NCBI RefSeq assembly: GCF_024347375.1
Contig: NZ_AP025471.1
Coordinates: 1,426,001 to 1,490,000, forward strand
Direction: 5' to 3'
Length of the DNA: 64,000 nt
From: Vibrio coralliirubri
GTDB lineage: Bacteria > Pseudomonadota > Gammaproteobacteria > Enterobacterales > Vibrionaceae
Positions 54,923 to 64,000 of this stretch are shown here, one piece after another. The position numbers and the translations under genes are program-made. Position 1 is the first letter of the stretch, and every line of letters starts with the position of its first letter. The notes under the pieces are model-generated. The model searched no databases and was not told the DNA's origin. It worked only from the letters and a program-made list of their open reading frames with translations.

Positions 54923-55861
54923 TCAAAGTATGTTATTCAACAACTCATTAAACCGAGACGCTACCCACTGATGCGAAGCGGATGTAAATGTACGTTGATG
55001 CTGCAATAAATATAGGTCTACGTGATATTGCTTGCTCTCTACAAAATCATAAATATCGACAAACCGATGATCGAAATCTGGCAACGCATTTAAAGCGTTC
55101 ATACCAAAAATCACCGCATCAGAACGAGAAGCGATTTCCATTAATACATGAGTTTGAGTACTTCGAAGCTTTGGGCGTTTATCACTTTCTAGCTCCAATA
55201 AGATCTGTTGCAAAGGGGTATTGAATGCTTGCTTGTGGTCTTCTTCAACGTTCATAGCAAGCACTGGGTATTGCATGATCTCATCTAACGTTGATGTCCT
55301 TCCAACCAGCGGGTGGTCTTTTCTAACAAACAATTTGGGGTAGATGGTCCCTATTTTGGTGGTTTGGTATTTTTGATCTAACGAGCTTGCATAATGAATC
55401 GCAAAGTCTAATTTACCTTTGTCGAGCAAGTCATAAGGGTTACTTTTCGCAGCCATCTCTATCAAGTTCACATCCGGTGCTTCTTCAAATAATCCCAAGG
55501 CTAGATTGGGAAGAATGGTGCTCCCTAGAAAGGTCGGTAAAGAGATCGAAAACGTATCGTTGCACTCTCGAGGATCAAATTGATTGCGCTGAAATAACGC
55601 GTTTAGCTGCGGCAGAATGTGTTGCAGTTCTTGGCCTAACTCTAGTGCTTTTGATGTTGGTGTTAGGCCGGTAGATGTTCTGATAAAGAGAGGATCATCA
55701 AAGGTTTCTCTCAGCCGTTTTAAGCTGCGACTCATAGCCGACTGTGACACAAATAACGCCTTTGCAGCATTGGTTACGTTACGTTCTTTAAGCAAGGTAT
55801 CAAAGGCCACCAGCAAATTTAGGTCGACTCGATTCAACTGATATGACATGTCTTTTCGCAT
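54923..55861 (-). CDS. LysR-family regulator (LeuO/NodD-like)
   Basis: 312 residues from ATG 55861. The HTH reads VDLNLLVAFDTLLKERNVTN to SQSAMSRSLKRLRETFDDPL, typical of the subgroup with DDPLF. ATG 55849 is an alternative start; GAGG lies close upstream of 55861. It lies 86 bases downstream of a DUF1254 gene in the same direction and may regulate the DUF1254 pair, but no operator was identified. Confidence 0.85.
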   Translation of the reverse strand: MRKDMSYQLNRVDLNLLVAFDTLLKERNVTNAAKALFVSQSAMSRSLKRLRETFDDPLFIRTSTGLTPTSKALELGQELQHILPQLNALFQRNQFDPRECNDTFSISLPTFLGSTILPNLALGLFEEAPDVNLIEMAAKSNPYDLLDKGKLDFAIHYASSLDQKYQTTKIGTIYPKLFVRKDHPLVGRTSTLDEIMQYPVLAMNVEEDHKQAFNTPLQQILLELESDKRPKLRSTQTHVLMEIASRSDAVIFGMNALNALPDFDHRFVDIYDFVESKQYHVDLYLLQHQRTFTSASHQWVASRFNELLNNIL

Positions 55862-55965
55862 AAATCCTCTAGCTATCATTGAGCAATAACAGTACTAAGC
55901 GCTGAATAACCTTAACATGAAAAGATGCACCCATTTATAGGGTGCATTCAAACTTGCGACACCTT

Positions 55966-57456
55966 CTATTTCACCTTAACAAAATCACTTGGTTTCCATG
56001 AATTATCAAACCACTTTTCTGTCGGCGAATACATGCGGAAGATGATATTAAAACCTTTACCTTCCGTCGTTTGAACCCAGTTATGTTCCATTCCTTTAGG
56101 AGCATTGGGCGAAAAATGGACAGTGATAGAACCATCGCTGTTCTTCTTAATATCTTCACTCAAACCATCAAGACCAGCAGATTTTTGGTCGGTCTCTAGC
56201 ATGGAGCGAGTCTGGTTATCGTAGATCATAAATGACCAAAACTGCTCTACTGGTGCATTCGGTGGCAAAGTCACCGTGTAGTGTAGACTGCCATCCAACA
56301 CTTCCTTGTTGGCATCACGTGTCGCCAACAGATAATCCGACCCTTTTCCTACGGTTTTCGTCACCATATCTGGTGTAATCCCGGTTGCCATGAAGTGGAA
56401 TGTTGCTCGCATATCGGAGTCAATTACGCCATTTTCATCTTTAAATTCATGGCCTGAGACTAACGGCGTGAACCACTGTCTATCATCGTAGCGAAACATC
56501 TCTTCTTTAGGGTGGAAATAGCTTGAGCGTACTTCAGCAGTCGCTATTTTTGCGGCTTCCGACAGTATTTGCTGCATACGCGTGTTTGGCACAAACTCTT
56601 GCCCTTTTTCTATTCCGATATCTTTAGCCAACGATAACCATTCAGCATCAAAAATAGCGGTAGGTTCATATTGAATAAGTGCATTCACCTCATCGTAGAA
56701 CGTCTCGTCCATAGCATGAATGGTGTTGTAATCGACGCCAGAAATATTGATGAACTCGGTCTTATCTTCTTTGCCATACGGATACAGCTTGGTGGTATTT
56801 TTTAATGTTGTAATGCTCTGTTCCATACTCTCTGGTGAGCTCACCAAACGCAGCAACAGCCAATGCTGATACCCTTCGCTGACAACCTCAATGTACCCTT
56901 CTGGAACCTCGCCCTTCCACGAAGAGTGGCGGATAAAATACTTACCTGATTTAGCTGCATTGTCTGGGTGAGTGACACCAATTCGAGCAACGTACTTAAA
57001 TGCAGCATTGTCGAGTAAACCCATAACCGGAGTAGGAATTTCTAGAATCACCGGGCCATTTTTTACATCAATTTCCGAAGTGACATACGGTGTCGTCGTG
57101 TTCGCTGTTAACCAAAGGCTATTGGCGTCTAAGTTGTCTTCAGAAATTGCGATGGTTTGATTGGGCTTCATGCCGATACTCTCATGCCCCAACAATAGCC
57201 CTTGTATTGAAGCAACTGGAATACCAGATAGGAAAACACGAACAGCATTAGAGACTTGAACAAAATCTTGCACCTTAGCGTGCGTTTCTAGTGTCGGTGC
57301 ACCATCGGTATAGTTGAGCTCACCTAAATAGGCAGATTCGACCTTATTTTGCGTAATGACGCTCTCTGGTACTTGCGCACTAAATTTAGGCTCAGCGAGC
57401 GCCACAGATGAACAACCTAAAGTAATCAGCAGCGTAGCAATAATCGATTTTTTCAT
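55966..57456 (-). CDS. Exported DUF1254/DUF1214 protein A
   Basis: 496 residues with a signal peptide (KSIIATLLITLGCSSVALA). An N-terminal DUF1254 region is followed by a C-terminal DUF1214 domain with YTVTLPPNAPVEQFWSFMIYD, MLETDQKSAGLDG, DGSITVHFSPNAPKG and the final WMLE/SWKPSD-type ending. The biochemical role of these widespread envelope proteins is not known to me. It is paralogous to the next gene, 118 bases away in the same direction, so the two may form one unit. Confidence 0.82.
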   Translation of the reverse strand: MKKSIIATLLITLGCSSVALAEPKFSAQVPESVITQNKVESAYLGELNYTDGAPTLETHAKVQDFVQVSNAVRVFLSGIPVASIQGLLLGHESIGMKPNQTIAISEDNLDANSLWLTANTTTPYVTSEIDVKNGPVILEIPTPVMGLLDNAAFKYVARIGVTHPDNAAKSGKYFIRHSSWKGEVPEGYIEVVSEGYQHWLLLRLVSSPESMEQSITTLKNTTKLYPYGKEDKTEFINISGVDYNTIHAMDETFYDEVNALIQYEPTAIFDAEWLSLAKDIGIEKGQEFVPNTRMQQILSEAAKIATAEVRSSYFHPKEEMFRYDDRQWFTPLVSGHEFKDENGVIDSDMRATFHFMATGITPDMVTKTVGKGSDYLLATRDANKEVLDGSLHYTVTLPPNAPVEQFWSFMIYDNQTRSMLETDQKSAGLDGLSEDIKKNSDGSITVHFSPNAPKGMEHNWVQTTEGKGFNIIFRMYSPTEKWFDNSWKPSDFVKVK

Positions 57457-57574
57457 AATATTTTCTCTTGTCTAAAGTGATTCTCATAGCCTAATCGGGC
57501 CCAATTTGTATGCTTCATTTAGGGGCACGCATTAAGCTATTTACTTGCAGAGACGCTTGAGTCTCTATTGCTTG

Positions 57575-59053
57575 CTAGCCACTGATTTTTTCCATGTCTT
57601 CTAGCATCCAGTTTTTAAAGAAAGTCTTCGATGTTGGACGGTAAAGTCGGAACAATAAGAAGTAATCTTCACCACCTGTAGGAACCCAGTTTTCCTCCTG
57701 CCCTTTTGGTGCTTCAGGGCCGAAATACAAATCATACGAACCATCTGGATTCTTTTTCATCGTGTCAGCGTTTCGAGACGATAGTCCTACTCGATCGACC
57801 CCTTTAACAAAATTCTTGGTTTCCATGTTGTAAACAATCGCTGACCAGAAGTCCTCGACAGGCGTATCGGCTGGTACATTGAGCTTGTACGTCGCTTTGC
57901 CATCTAACATCTCACCTTGTGAATCGCGTAAGCCCGTTAGATAAAAGGTTGAACCTCCTAATTGCTTCGGCAAGTAAGTTACGTAGAAGTACGACGCCGC
58001 TCGCTTATCAACTAACACCTCATCTTCATCCACGAATGGGAAGCCAAGTTGGGCTTGAGGGCCAAAATTCCAGAAAGACCATTGCGACAGAGGTTTGCCG
58101 TTTTCATCTCTCCATAGCGCACTCACCGTTTGATCCGGTTCAACAAACTTTGATTGCATGTGCGCATAGGCCATCAGCACACCTTCACTCATCGCTTTTT
58201 TCTGCTCAGCTGTTGGGTCGAATTTTTTCCCTTTTTCAATACCAAGGTCTTTTAGTAACGACGCCATTGCTTTGTCTTGCGTTCTAACCGGGTTCTCTTG
58301 GATGACGTCATTAATGTCTTGAAAAAACGTCTCGTTGTAATAAGGGAGGCTGTCATAAGCGACATCTGTTGCATCCAAGTAATCTGTCTTAGGTGGATTT
58401 TCTGCATCGGCTAAGTTGTAGATTTTGATTTGCTTCGCGTAGTTACCCGCATCCAAATCTGTCGCCCCATTGGTTAACGACGGTCTGAATGAAAAGCCAT
58501 ACAGGTACGTATCCGTTTCAAATACAAGGTAACCCTTACTTTCGAGATCCTGCTTCGTACCTAATTTGTTGTCGTAACCAGGTGGCAGGAGTAGATACTT
58601 CCCTCCTTTGCCTTCGTCAGCACCTTTGTAGCCAACATCAGCAATCGGAACCTCCCATTGGTTTACGATTGAACCAAAGTAATTCACTTTGTCTGTTGCT
58701 GCTGGAACCTCAATCACCACCGGACCGTTCTTCGACGTTATCGTTGCCCAAGCGTAAGCGGTGGTATCGTTCGCGGTGAGAAAACCCTTTTCTGAACCAA
58801 AAGGTTCGTTCACGTAAACCACATCGTTGAAGTCGCCATCAAGGTCACGACGAGTCGCTTTTAGGAAATCAATTTGAGTCACAGCTGGCATATAATGGAT
58901 TGCTGTTTGAGTGGCACGCTGCACCATCATTTTGTATTCAAGATTTTCAATCTGTGATGCGCGATTAAGGATGTCATCTGTATCATCGAATGATTGGGAA
59001 TAGACCGGCATTGTGCTGATAGCAAGTAGCGAAGCTAATAGAAGTTTTTTCAT
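57575..59053 (-). CDS. Exported DUF1254/DUF1214 protein B
   Basis: 492 residues from ATG 59053. The signal peptide is MKKLLLASLLAISTMPVYS. The domains match protein A: YKLNVPADTPVEDFWSAIVYN, VDRVGLSSR, DGSYDLYFGPEAPKG and FLLFRLYRPTSKTFFKNW. The open frame extends to 59224, but the upstream 57 codons are not signal-like, and GAAGAG precedes 59053. It is divergent from an exported AGE-type protein; the shared promoter region holds two dyads. Confidence 0.82.
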   Translation of the reverse strand: MKKLLLASLLAISTMPVYSQSFDDTDDILNRASQIENLEYKMMVQRATQTAIHYMPAVTQIDFLKATRRDLDGDFNDVVYVNEPFGSEKGFLTANDTTAYAWATITSKNGPVVIEVPAATDKVNYFGSIVNQWEVPIADVGYKGADEGKGGKYLLLPPGYDNKLGTKQDLESKGYLVFETDTYLYGFSFRPSLTNGATDLDAGNYAKQIKIYNLADAENPPKTDYLDATDVAYDSLPYYNETFFQDINDVIQENPVRTQDKAMASLLKDLGIEKGKKFDPTAEQKKAMSEGVLMAYAHMQSKFVEPDQTVSALWRDENGKPLSQWSFWNFGPQAQLGFPFVDEDEVLVDKRAASYFYVTYLPKQLGGSTFYLTGLRDSQGEMLDGKATYKLNVPADTPVEDFWSAIVYNMETKNFVKGVDRVGLSSRNADTMKKNPDGSYDLYFGPEAPKGQEENWVPTGGEDYFLLFRLYRPTSKTFFKNWMLEDMEKISG

Positions 59054-59174
59054 GTTGAGCATATCTCTTCGTAAAGGTGAAACATTCAATTGTTTAAAAA
59101 ACATCCTTTGTTTGAGCCCAGTATACGAACGAGACCAAATCCCATCCAATGACTTATAATCATTATGAATTATT

Positions 59175-59286
59175 CGAATTGTGGATAATGCTAGATACAA
59201 TTCGACTATCCCGGTACCACTCAATGATCTGTAAACCTTCCTCTACTCCGTAATAATTTGGTCGATTGTGATCACCTAATCACAAT
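59175..59286. promoter_or_regulatory. Two inverted repeats in the DUF1254 / AGE divergent promoter
   Basis: CGAATTGT (59175-59182) with ACAATTCG (59197-59204), and ATTGTGAT (59265-59272) with ATCACAAT (59279-59286). The second contains TGTGA-N8-TCACA, a spaced CRP-like form, and a further TGTGATT half-site follows at 59294-59300. Confidence 0.5.
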
Positions 59287-59340
59287 GTGCAGGTGTGATT
59301 GTTTATATTCAACGAAATTCAAATAGTTAAGATAAACATC

Positions 59341-60783
59341 ATGTTACGAGCAACGATCGCATTACTCAGTGTTACTAGCTTCGCCGTATCTGCCAACGCC
59401 CCTCTTCCTTCTGGAGAAGAGTGGCTCAATCATGCTACTGAAGGGCTTGCACCTTACTGGTTGATGCCTAGCGCTAAAGGAGAACCGGTAGGCAACTTCC
59501 CTACTTTCCGCTGTGATGACGGTACCTTGCTCGATGTTTCCGATGTGTGCCCTGAACTGAACAAAGGCTGGATCACGCCACACTTTGGCAAAGAGTTTAC
59601 GCGGATGAAGTCACGTCAAACTTATGCCTATGGCGTGCTCTACCACCTTACTGGCGATAAACAGGCTTTAGCGCTTGCCAAGCAAGGTGCCTACTACATC
59701 ATTGATCAGCTAGAAGATAAGCAAAACGGCGGCTTTATCGGCTACACAAAAGAGGGAAAATTAGGCCAGGATTGGCAGCAGCGTACTTCTCAAGATCAAG
59801 CGTACGCGCTGGTTGGCCTTGCTATGTACTACTACTTGACCCAAGACAAAAAGGTAGAACAAGCACTCATCGCACAACAAGCTTTTATCTTTGATAAATA
59901 TCGACTTAGCGACAACAGTGGTCTTGCTTGGGTGCTTGCTGACGGTGAAGATGGCAGTGCAAAACGACGTGAGCTGGTCGCGCAACTTGATCAGATTAAT
60001 GGCTACCTGTTGCTCGTCGCACCTCTGCTCAAAGAGCCCGTCAAATCAAAATGGCTTGATGACTTAAACTGGCTCACGCAAACCATGATTGACCAATACC
60101 ATTCTGAAGATGAACAACGCTTCTACGGCGCAATTCACGATAAAGCTGCGATGATGCCGAATGCAAATCACAATGATTTTGGGCACACCATCAAAGCGTA
60201 TTGGATGACCTATCTAACCGGTCACACACTAAAGAACTCTGAATGGTCGCAGTTTGGATTTGATGGCATGAAACACACTCTGGATCAGGCGCAATATCAG
60301 AAAGACTTTAACAATGTATCTAACTACTTTGGTGAGCGACTTCAGAAGATGTGGCAAGGGCAAGATATCACGGGCTGGCAAAGCAGACCGCACAGCCAGT
60401 GGGCGTCATCATGGGAGTGGGCTGAACTTGATCAAGCGGCCATGACGGTTTCGCTGGTCGATGGTTCAATGAAAGACGTCCTGCAATACACCTTACCGAC
60501 CTTTCATGATGTATGGGTCGACCACAAATACGGCGGTGTCGGGCTTGATCCTAAGCGCACCAAAGCTTTCCATTGGGGCAACGGTTATCACCAGTTTGAG
60601 CATGCGCTGATTGGCTATTTATATGCTCGACAAGAGGAAGGTAAACCCGCTGTGCTTCACTACGCAAGGCCAACCAATAGCGAGAAGCCAATGGAACCGT
60701 ATTACTATCAAGGGGATGTGGTTAAGTTGGAGAACCTAGATGATGGGACACAAAAGGTCAGTTTCAATAACATTCGACCTTAG
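59341..60783 (+). CDS. Exported AGE-family (N-acylglucosamine 2-epimerase-like) alpha-barrel protein
   Basis: 480 residues from ATG 59341 with a signal peptide (MLRATIALLSVTSFAVSANA). The body shows the (alpha/alpha)6-barrel pattern of the AGE superfamily: RTSQDQAYALVGLAMYYYLT, DFGHTIKAYWMTYL, SWEWAELDQAAM and KAFHWGNGYHQFEHALIGYL with its paired histidines. Cytoplasmic AGE enzymes isomerise sugars; an exported form with an extra cysteine-containing N-terminal loop is unusual. Isomerase, epimerase or glycan-processing roles are all possible. Confidence 0.68.
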   Translation: MLRATIALLSVTSFAVSANAPLPSGEEWLNHATEGLAPYWLMPSAKGEPVGNFPTFRCDDGTLLDVSDVCPELNKGWITPHFGKEFTRMKSRQTYAYGVLYHLTGDKQALALAKQGAYYIIDQLEDKQNGGFIGYTKEGKLGQDWQQRTSQDQAYALVGLAMYYYLTQDKKVEQALIAQQAFIFDKYRLSDNSGLAWVLADGEDGSAKRRELVAQLDQINGYLLLVAPLLKEPVKSKWLDDLNWLTQTMIDQYHSEDEQRFYGAIHDKAAMMPNANHNDFGHTIKAYWMTYLTGHTLKNSEWSQFGFDGMKHTLDQAQYQKDFNNVSNYFGERLQKMWQGQDITGWQSRPHSQWASSWEWAELDQAAMTVSLVDGSMKDVLQYTLPTFHDVWVDHKYGGVGLDPKRTKAFHWGNGYHQFEHALIGYLYARQEEGKPAVLHYARPTNSEKPMEPYYYQGDVVKLENLDDGTQKVSFNNIRP

Positions 60784-60819
60784 CGCTAGTATTGGATCTG
60801 ATTAAGCGGATTGACCACC

Positions 60820-60847
60820 AAGCCTGAAATCAATTTTCAGGCTTTTT
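60820..60847. terminator. Terminator between AGE-type gene and hypothetical protein
   Basis: AAGCCTGAAA / TTTCAGGCTT followed by TTT on the plus strand. Confidence 0.8.
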
Positions 60848-60852
60848 AATGG

Positions 60853-61260
60853 CTATTTTCTCTTCCCTTGCTCCACCAACTTTTCATTCCATGCCGTATT
60901 GCCGTCACGCTTAGTCACGTCATACTCTGAACAGAACTGAGAGATAGTCATGTTGTTGTCGCCAGTCGCCAATTTCAACGCCAACTGGACTTGTTGAAGT
61001 TTGCTTTGCAGACGCAGAATCTGACCAGCATTTGGGCTCTTCTCTTTGGCATACTTTAAGGCTGCATGCTTACGCTCGGCCGCGCCCGCTCGGCGATCTG
61101 CTTCTGATAACAGATACTTGAGTTGAGCAACACTCTTGCCTTTCTTGAAGGCAGGATCAAGCAACTCAACGCATTCATCAAACGATGGATCGATAACGTA
61201 TGGGTCAACTTTATGAGCTTGTTGGCGCATCCACTCTAGTGCGAGTTTTTCATCTGACAT
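60853..61260 (-). CDS. Hypothetical protein, helical and highly charged
   Basis: 135 residues, no signal peptide or membrane segment. It is mostly helix with alternating Lys, Glu and Gln: DRRAGAAERKHAALKYAKEK, then LRLQSKLQQVQLALKLATGD, suggesting a short coiled coil. The C-terminus reads EYDVTKRDGNTAWNEKLVE. I do not recognise the family. It is a convincing gene by length and by the terminator facing its 3' end. Confidence 0.65.
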   Translation of the reverse strand: MSDEKLALEWMRQQAHKVDPYVIDPSFDECVELLDPAFKKGKSVAQLKYLLSEADRRAGAAERKHAALKYAKEKSPNAGQILRLQSKLQQVQLALKLATGDNNMTISQFCSEYDVTKRDGNTAWNEKLVEQGKRK

Positions 61261-61399
61261 AATTACATCTTTACCAAAGAAACAGCCCTATATGGTATCG
61301 CTCAATAGCAAACCGCTGCAATAACAAATTGAGTGACTTTGCGCCTTTTTGTACTGTGCCGATTAACGAACTTAACAGTCACAGCCCCAATAGTTGGCT

Positions 61400-62731
61400 T
61401 TAGCGCATCACAAACAGCTCTTCGTGGTAGTGCTTTTCAATATCAAATTGATAGGTGTCTAATTCTTTTTTCAATGATGTAGAGAACAACTCCGGCCCGC
61501 AGAAATACATCTCGTATTCGTTGAGGTCGCCACATTGATTGACAATTCTTCCGGCATTCAGTCGAGGTGAATGTAAGGTGTCTATCACGGTCAACTTCAC
61601 ACCAACCGCGTGTGCAAGGTGCCACAACTCATCGATTAATTGCTTATCAACACCGCGAGTACAATAAAACAACTCAATACGAGGATGCTCTCGTTCTGTT
61701 TTGAGCGCTTCAAGTGTTGCAAAAAACGACGCAATCCCGACGCCACCAGCAATCCAAATTTGTGGCTTGCTTAGGTCAAAATCAAGTCGACCATAGGGTC
61801 CTTCAACCGTAACCGCATCGCCCGCTTTCACTCGTTCATAAAGGCCATTAGTAAAATCACCCAACTCTTTGATCAAAAAGCGTAGCTCTGAATCTTCACT
61901 GCCAGAAACAATGGTAAACGGATGCGGGTCTTCATTACCGAAACGCAAGTACGCAAACTGCCCAGCGTTATGACCATGCCAAGATGCATCAGGTTTTAAC
62001 ACAAGCTCCATCACCTCAGCTTGTGGAAAATATCGAGTCGAAGCAATAGTCGCTGAGTTACGATTACGACGCCCTACCAAACCCAACAAACTGTAAATCG
62101 CTGCGATAGATCCAACCAAAGCAAATGCTACGGTTAGATAATAAATAGGCTCTCCCCAATACGCTCGTTTAAGCAGTATTACTGAGTGAAAAGCGATAAA
62201 CAGGTACGCAACCGACATCAGACGGTGCGACAATTTAAACGGTTTGTACTTCACTGCCGCCCATAGTGACGCCACAAGTAAAATGAGTAATAAGTAGAAG
62301 CCCCATTCGCCAATACTCTGAGCAATACCTCGCAATTCATTGACCCATAACTCCCATCCTGTCAAAACAGCTTGCGGCCCTGAACCATCGTGTCGAACAG
62401 GCTTATCTAACACGCCAGACACCACCAATGACTTAGGAATTTGGTACCACAACCAGTGTGTCACACCCAGTGCAACACCACCGATACCGAGCCATTTATG
62501 GACTCGATATGCTTTATCCATACCTTTCAGCCAATTCTCAACCATAGGCAAACGCATCGCCAAGATCATGGTGATGGACATTAACATCAGAGACAAAATA
62601 CCTGAGTACTGAATCATGGCTGAGCGCCATTCAAAGACATCGCTTGAAGCGAATAATTGCGGTTCCATCGCAAACCAAAAGGCTGACATTGTGGCAATCA
62701 TTGCCCAAATGATATTGCGGACTGTTTTCAT
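61400..62731 (-). CDS. Ferric-reductase-like transmembrane flavocytochrome
   Basis: 443-residue inner-membrane oxidoreductase. Six or so helices carry haem-ligand histidines (VHKWLGIGGVALGVTHWLW, KLSHRLMSVAYLFIAFHSV). A cytoplasmic ferredoxin-reductase module follows, with FAD-binding HPFTIVSG and the NAD-binding GGVGIASFFATLEAL and FCGPELF. It moves electrons from NAD(P)H through FAD and haem across the membrane; ferric iron or another acceptor is possible. It is divergent from a flavin-reductase-like gene, which may share its redox role. Confidence 0.85.
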   Translation of the reverse strand: MKTVRNIIWAMIATMSAFWFAMEPQLFASSDVFEWRSAMIQYSGILSLMLMSITMILAMRLPMVENWLKGMDKAYRVHKWLGIGGVALGVTHWLWYQIPKSLVVSGVLDKPVRHDGSGPQAVLTGWELWVNELRGIAQSIGEWGFYLLLILLVASLWAAVKYKPFKLSHRLMSVAYLFIAFHSVILLKRAYWGEPIYYLTVAFALVGSIAAIYSLLGLVGRRNRNSATIASTRYFPQAEVMELVLKPDASWHGHNAGQFAYLRFGNEDPHPFTIVSGSEDSELRFLIKELGDFTNGLYERVKAGDAVTVEGPYGRLDFDLSKPQIWIAGGVGIASFFATLEALKTEREHPRIELFYCTRGVDKQLIDELWHLAHAVGVKLTVIDTLHSPRLNAGRIVNQCGDLNEYEMYFCGPELFSTSLKKELDTYQFDIEKHYHEELFVMR

Positions 62732-62966
62732 TTTTTAACACTCATAAAGACGACATCATTACTTTAGCTCCTGTGATGTAAAGGGACGTCAACGCGCGTA
62801 AATCTATGCAAAGGATCTCGTTCATTGTGCTGTAGCAGAGATAAAAGAGACAAACTGCCCACGGCCAAACTAAGCGCTCTTTGATCGATAAAAGCGGATT
62901 CTTCGTACATATAAGTCCGTTAGTGAGCATGCTCGAAGATAACAATAAATGATAAGAAGAGAAGAT

Positions 62967-63656
62967 ATGAAGGACATGACCCTTTCTAAACAAGATATCC
63001 AAACAATGGACCAGCGCCACCGCATTCGTTTGGTTAATTCTTTGTCTGGATTTAAAAGTGCCAACTTAATTGGCACTTGTGATAAGCAGGGGTTTGAAAA
63101 CCTTGCGATAGTAAGCTCTGTCATTCACCTAGGGTCTGATCCGGCGCTGCTCGGTTTTATTGTTCGCCCAGATAAAAGCCGCCGTCATACACTAGAAAAC
63201 ATTCTAGAAACTAAGTACTTCACCGTTAACAGCATTGGTGCTGACTTTGTTAAAAAGGCCCATCAAACCTCGGCTCGCTACCCTAAACCAGTCTCAGAAT
63301 TCAACGCGGTCGGTTTAACGGCCTATTATGACGACAAATTCCCTGCTCCCTTCGTCTTGGAGAGCAGTTTAAAGATAGGGTTAGCGTTCAAAGAACAGAT
63401 CACAATCGAAAGCAATCAAACACAAATGTTGATCGGTGAGGTTATAACGATTCACGCCACCAAACGCGCCGTAATGCCGGATGGCTACCTTGATCTAGAA
63501 GCGTTGGATTTAGTCACGGTTTCGGGGCTTGATAGCTACCACGTAACTCAAAGACTGCACCGATTAAGCTATGCAAAACCACAACAGCCACTCTTTCCAC
63601 TCACTCGTGAAGGTAACCCAACCTCATGGGAAGCGTTCGAACTCAATCTAGACTAA
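62967..63656 (+). CDS. Flavin-reductase-like FMN-binding split-barrel protein
   Basis: 229 residues from ATG 62967 (the frame opens at 62949; ATG 62976 is also possible). The split-barrel fold typical of FMN-binding flavin reductases is indicated by NLAIVSSVIHLGSDPALLGF, VRPDKSRRHTLENI and YFTVNSIGADFVKKAHQTSA. The C-terminal part is longer than in small flavin reductases. It is divergent from the ferric-reductase-like gene, so a joint redox function is plausible but unproved. Confidence 0.8.
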   Translation: MKDMTLSKQDIQTMDQRHRIRLVNSLSGFKSANLIGTCDKQGFENLAIVSSVIHLGSDPALLGFIVRPDKSRRHTLENILETKYFTVNSIGADFVKKAHQTSARYPKPVSEFNAVGLTAYYDDKFPAPFVLESSLKIGLAFKEQITIESNQTQMLIGEVITIHATKRAVMPDGYLDLEALDLVTVSGLDSYHVTQRLHRLSYAKPQQPLFPLTREGNPTSWEAFELNLD

Positions 63657-63776
63657 TTTTGTTCGGTAATTTGCTATCAAAAGTGCTAACGTCCTTTAAT
63701 TCCAAGAGATGCATCTCACACAGGTGCATCTCACTGAGCACCCCATTGATTCTTACGTCTGTTTCCAAGGACCCTT

Positions 63777-64000
63777 TTGAAGTTAACTCACTTTAAATAC
63801 AAAACGCGCGAAGGCCCAGACTACCGACATGGCGATCAGGTGTCTTTTATGGACATCAAACAGACCTTCGGTATGGGCAGCATTCGTGTGGGTGCTTGGG
63901 TGACGAAAGAAGAAAAAGAGTTGGCTGCAAATCTGATATTCGACTCGTTAGCAGACTTGGCTTACATCTTGGCTCTGCCACCAGAGGCAATTGGCCTACG
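63777..64000 (+). CDS. CLCA_X-like / LPD1-domain protein, 5' end only
   Basis: TTG start with AAGGA six bases upstream. The 74 residues visible include KLTHFKYKTREGPDYRHGDQ, DIKQTFGMGSIRVGAWVTKE and LADLAYILALPPEAIGL. This wording matches, from memory, the start of proteins annotated CLCA_X family in Vibrio, whose body resembles large-polyvalent-protein-associated and metallopeptidase-like domains. The gene continues beyond the right edge, so the function is open. Confidence 0.6.
   Translation, partial: MKLTHFKYKTREGPDYRHGDQVSFMDIKQTFGMGSIRVGAWVTKEEKELAANLIFDSLADLAYILALPPEAIGL

Overview
The window looks like chromosomal DNA of a marine gammaproteobacterium, most probably a Vibrio. The proteins resemble Vibrionaceae types throughout: a fructose/mannose-family PTS cluster with manA, a tetrahydromonapterin (folK-folX-folE-folM) operon, a yegTUV-like nucleoside locus, tandem DUF1254 proteins and a CLCA_X-like protein. 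Genes are dense with short spacers and many strong intrinsic terminators. No rRNA, tRNA, CRISPR array, prophage or integron was seen.

Layout. 1-4.9 kb: a PBP5-type D,D-carboxypeptidase (runs off the left edge) overlapping a MurE-like ligase, a divergent LysR regulator, then an aromatic amino acid permease. 5.1-10.9 kb: a yegT-yegU-yegV-like uptake, glycohydrolase and kinase operon, an OFA-type MFS carrier and a YegW-like GntR regulator. 10.9-14.3 kb: a chemoreceptor, a 57-residue zinc-ribbon protein and a TetR regulator with a perfect palindrome upstream. 14.4-22.2 kb: a PTS cluster made of a fused EIIA-EIIC-EIIB, a lone EIIB, an HPr-like/EIIA fusion, an AraC regulator, an EIIA-EIIB-EIIC and manA.

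22.2-34.0 kb is an accessory zone with three near-identical 1054-bp IS5/IS903-type elements in the same orientation, an older IS remnant and several broken genes. Between them lie the pterin operon, an amino-acid-type ABC permease with binding protein, and a split PTS (EIIA plus EIIC-EIIB). The 9-bp flanks show that the manA side of IS copy 1 and the PTS side of copy 3 were once joined, so the PTS cluster has been split and partly inverted.

34.0-43.2 kb: pflB with an apparent +1 frameshift in an A7 run, an SMR efflux protein, a large lipoprotein phosphoesterase, glutathione-dependent formaldehyde detoxification (frmA-frmB) and a lone HisC-like aminotransferase. 43.5-49.5 kb: a small membrane-anchored protein, a Nudix hydrolase, and a catabolic operon (M20 amidohydrolase, YfcC-type carrier, DUF1028 protein) divergent from an FCD-type GntR regulator, with two perfect 16-bp palindromes between them. 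49.5-54.9 kb: an aldehyde dehydrogenase with a sigma-54-type promoter facing an AcoR-like activator, then a LysR/GST divergent pair. 54.9-64 kb: a LysR regulator, two DUF1254/DUF1214 exported proteins divergent from an exported AGE-type alpha-barrel protein, a hypothetical protein, a ferric-reductase-like flavocytochrome divergent from a flavin-reductase-like protein, and the start of a CLCA_X-like gene at the right edge.

No clearly new defence or mobile system was found. The items most worth following up are the MurE-like/carboxypeptidase pair lacking the DAP-specificity arginine, the HPr-like domain lacking its histidine, the IS-mediated break of the PTS locus, the pflB frameshift, and the M20/YfcC/DUF1028 locus with its attenuator-like leader.
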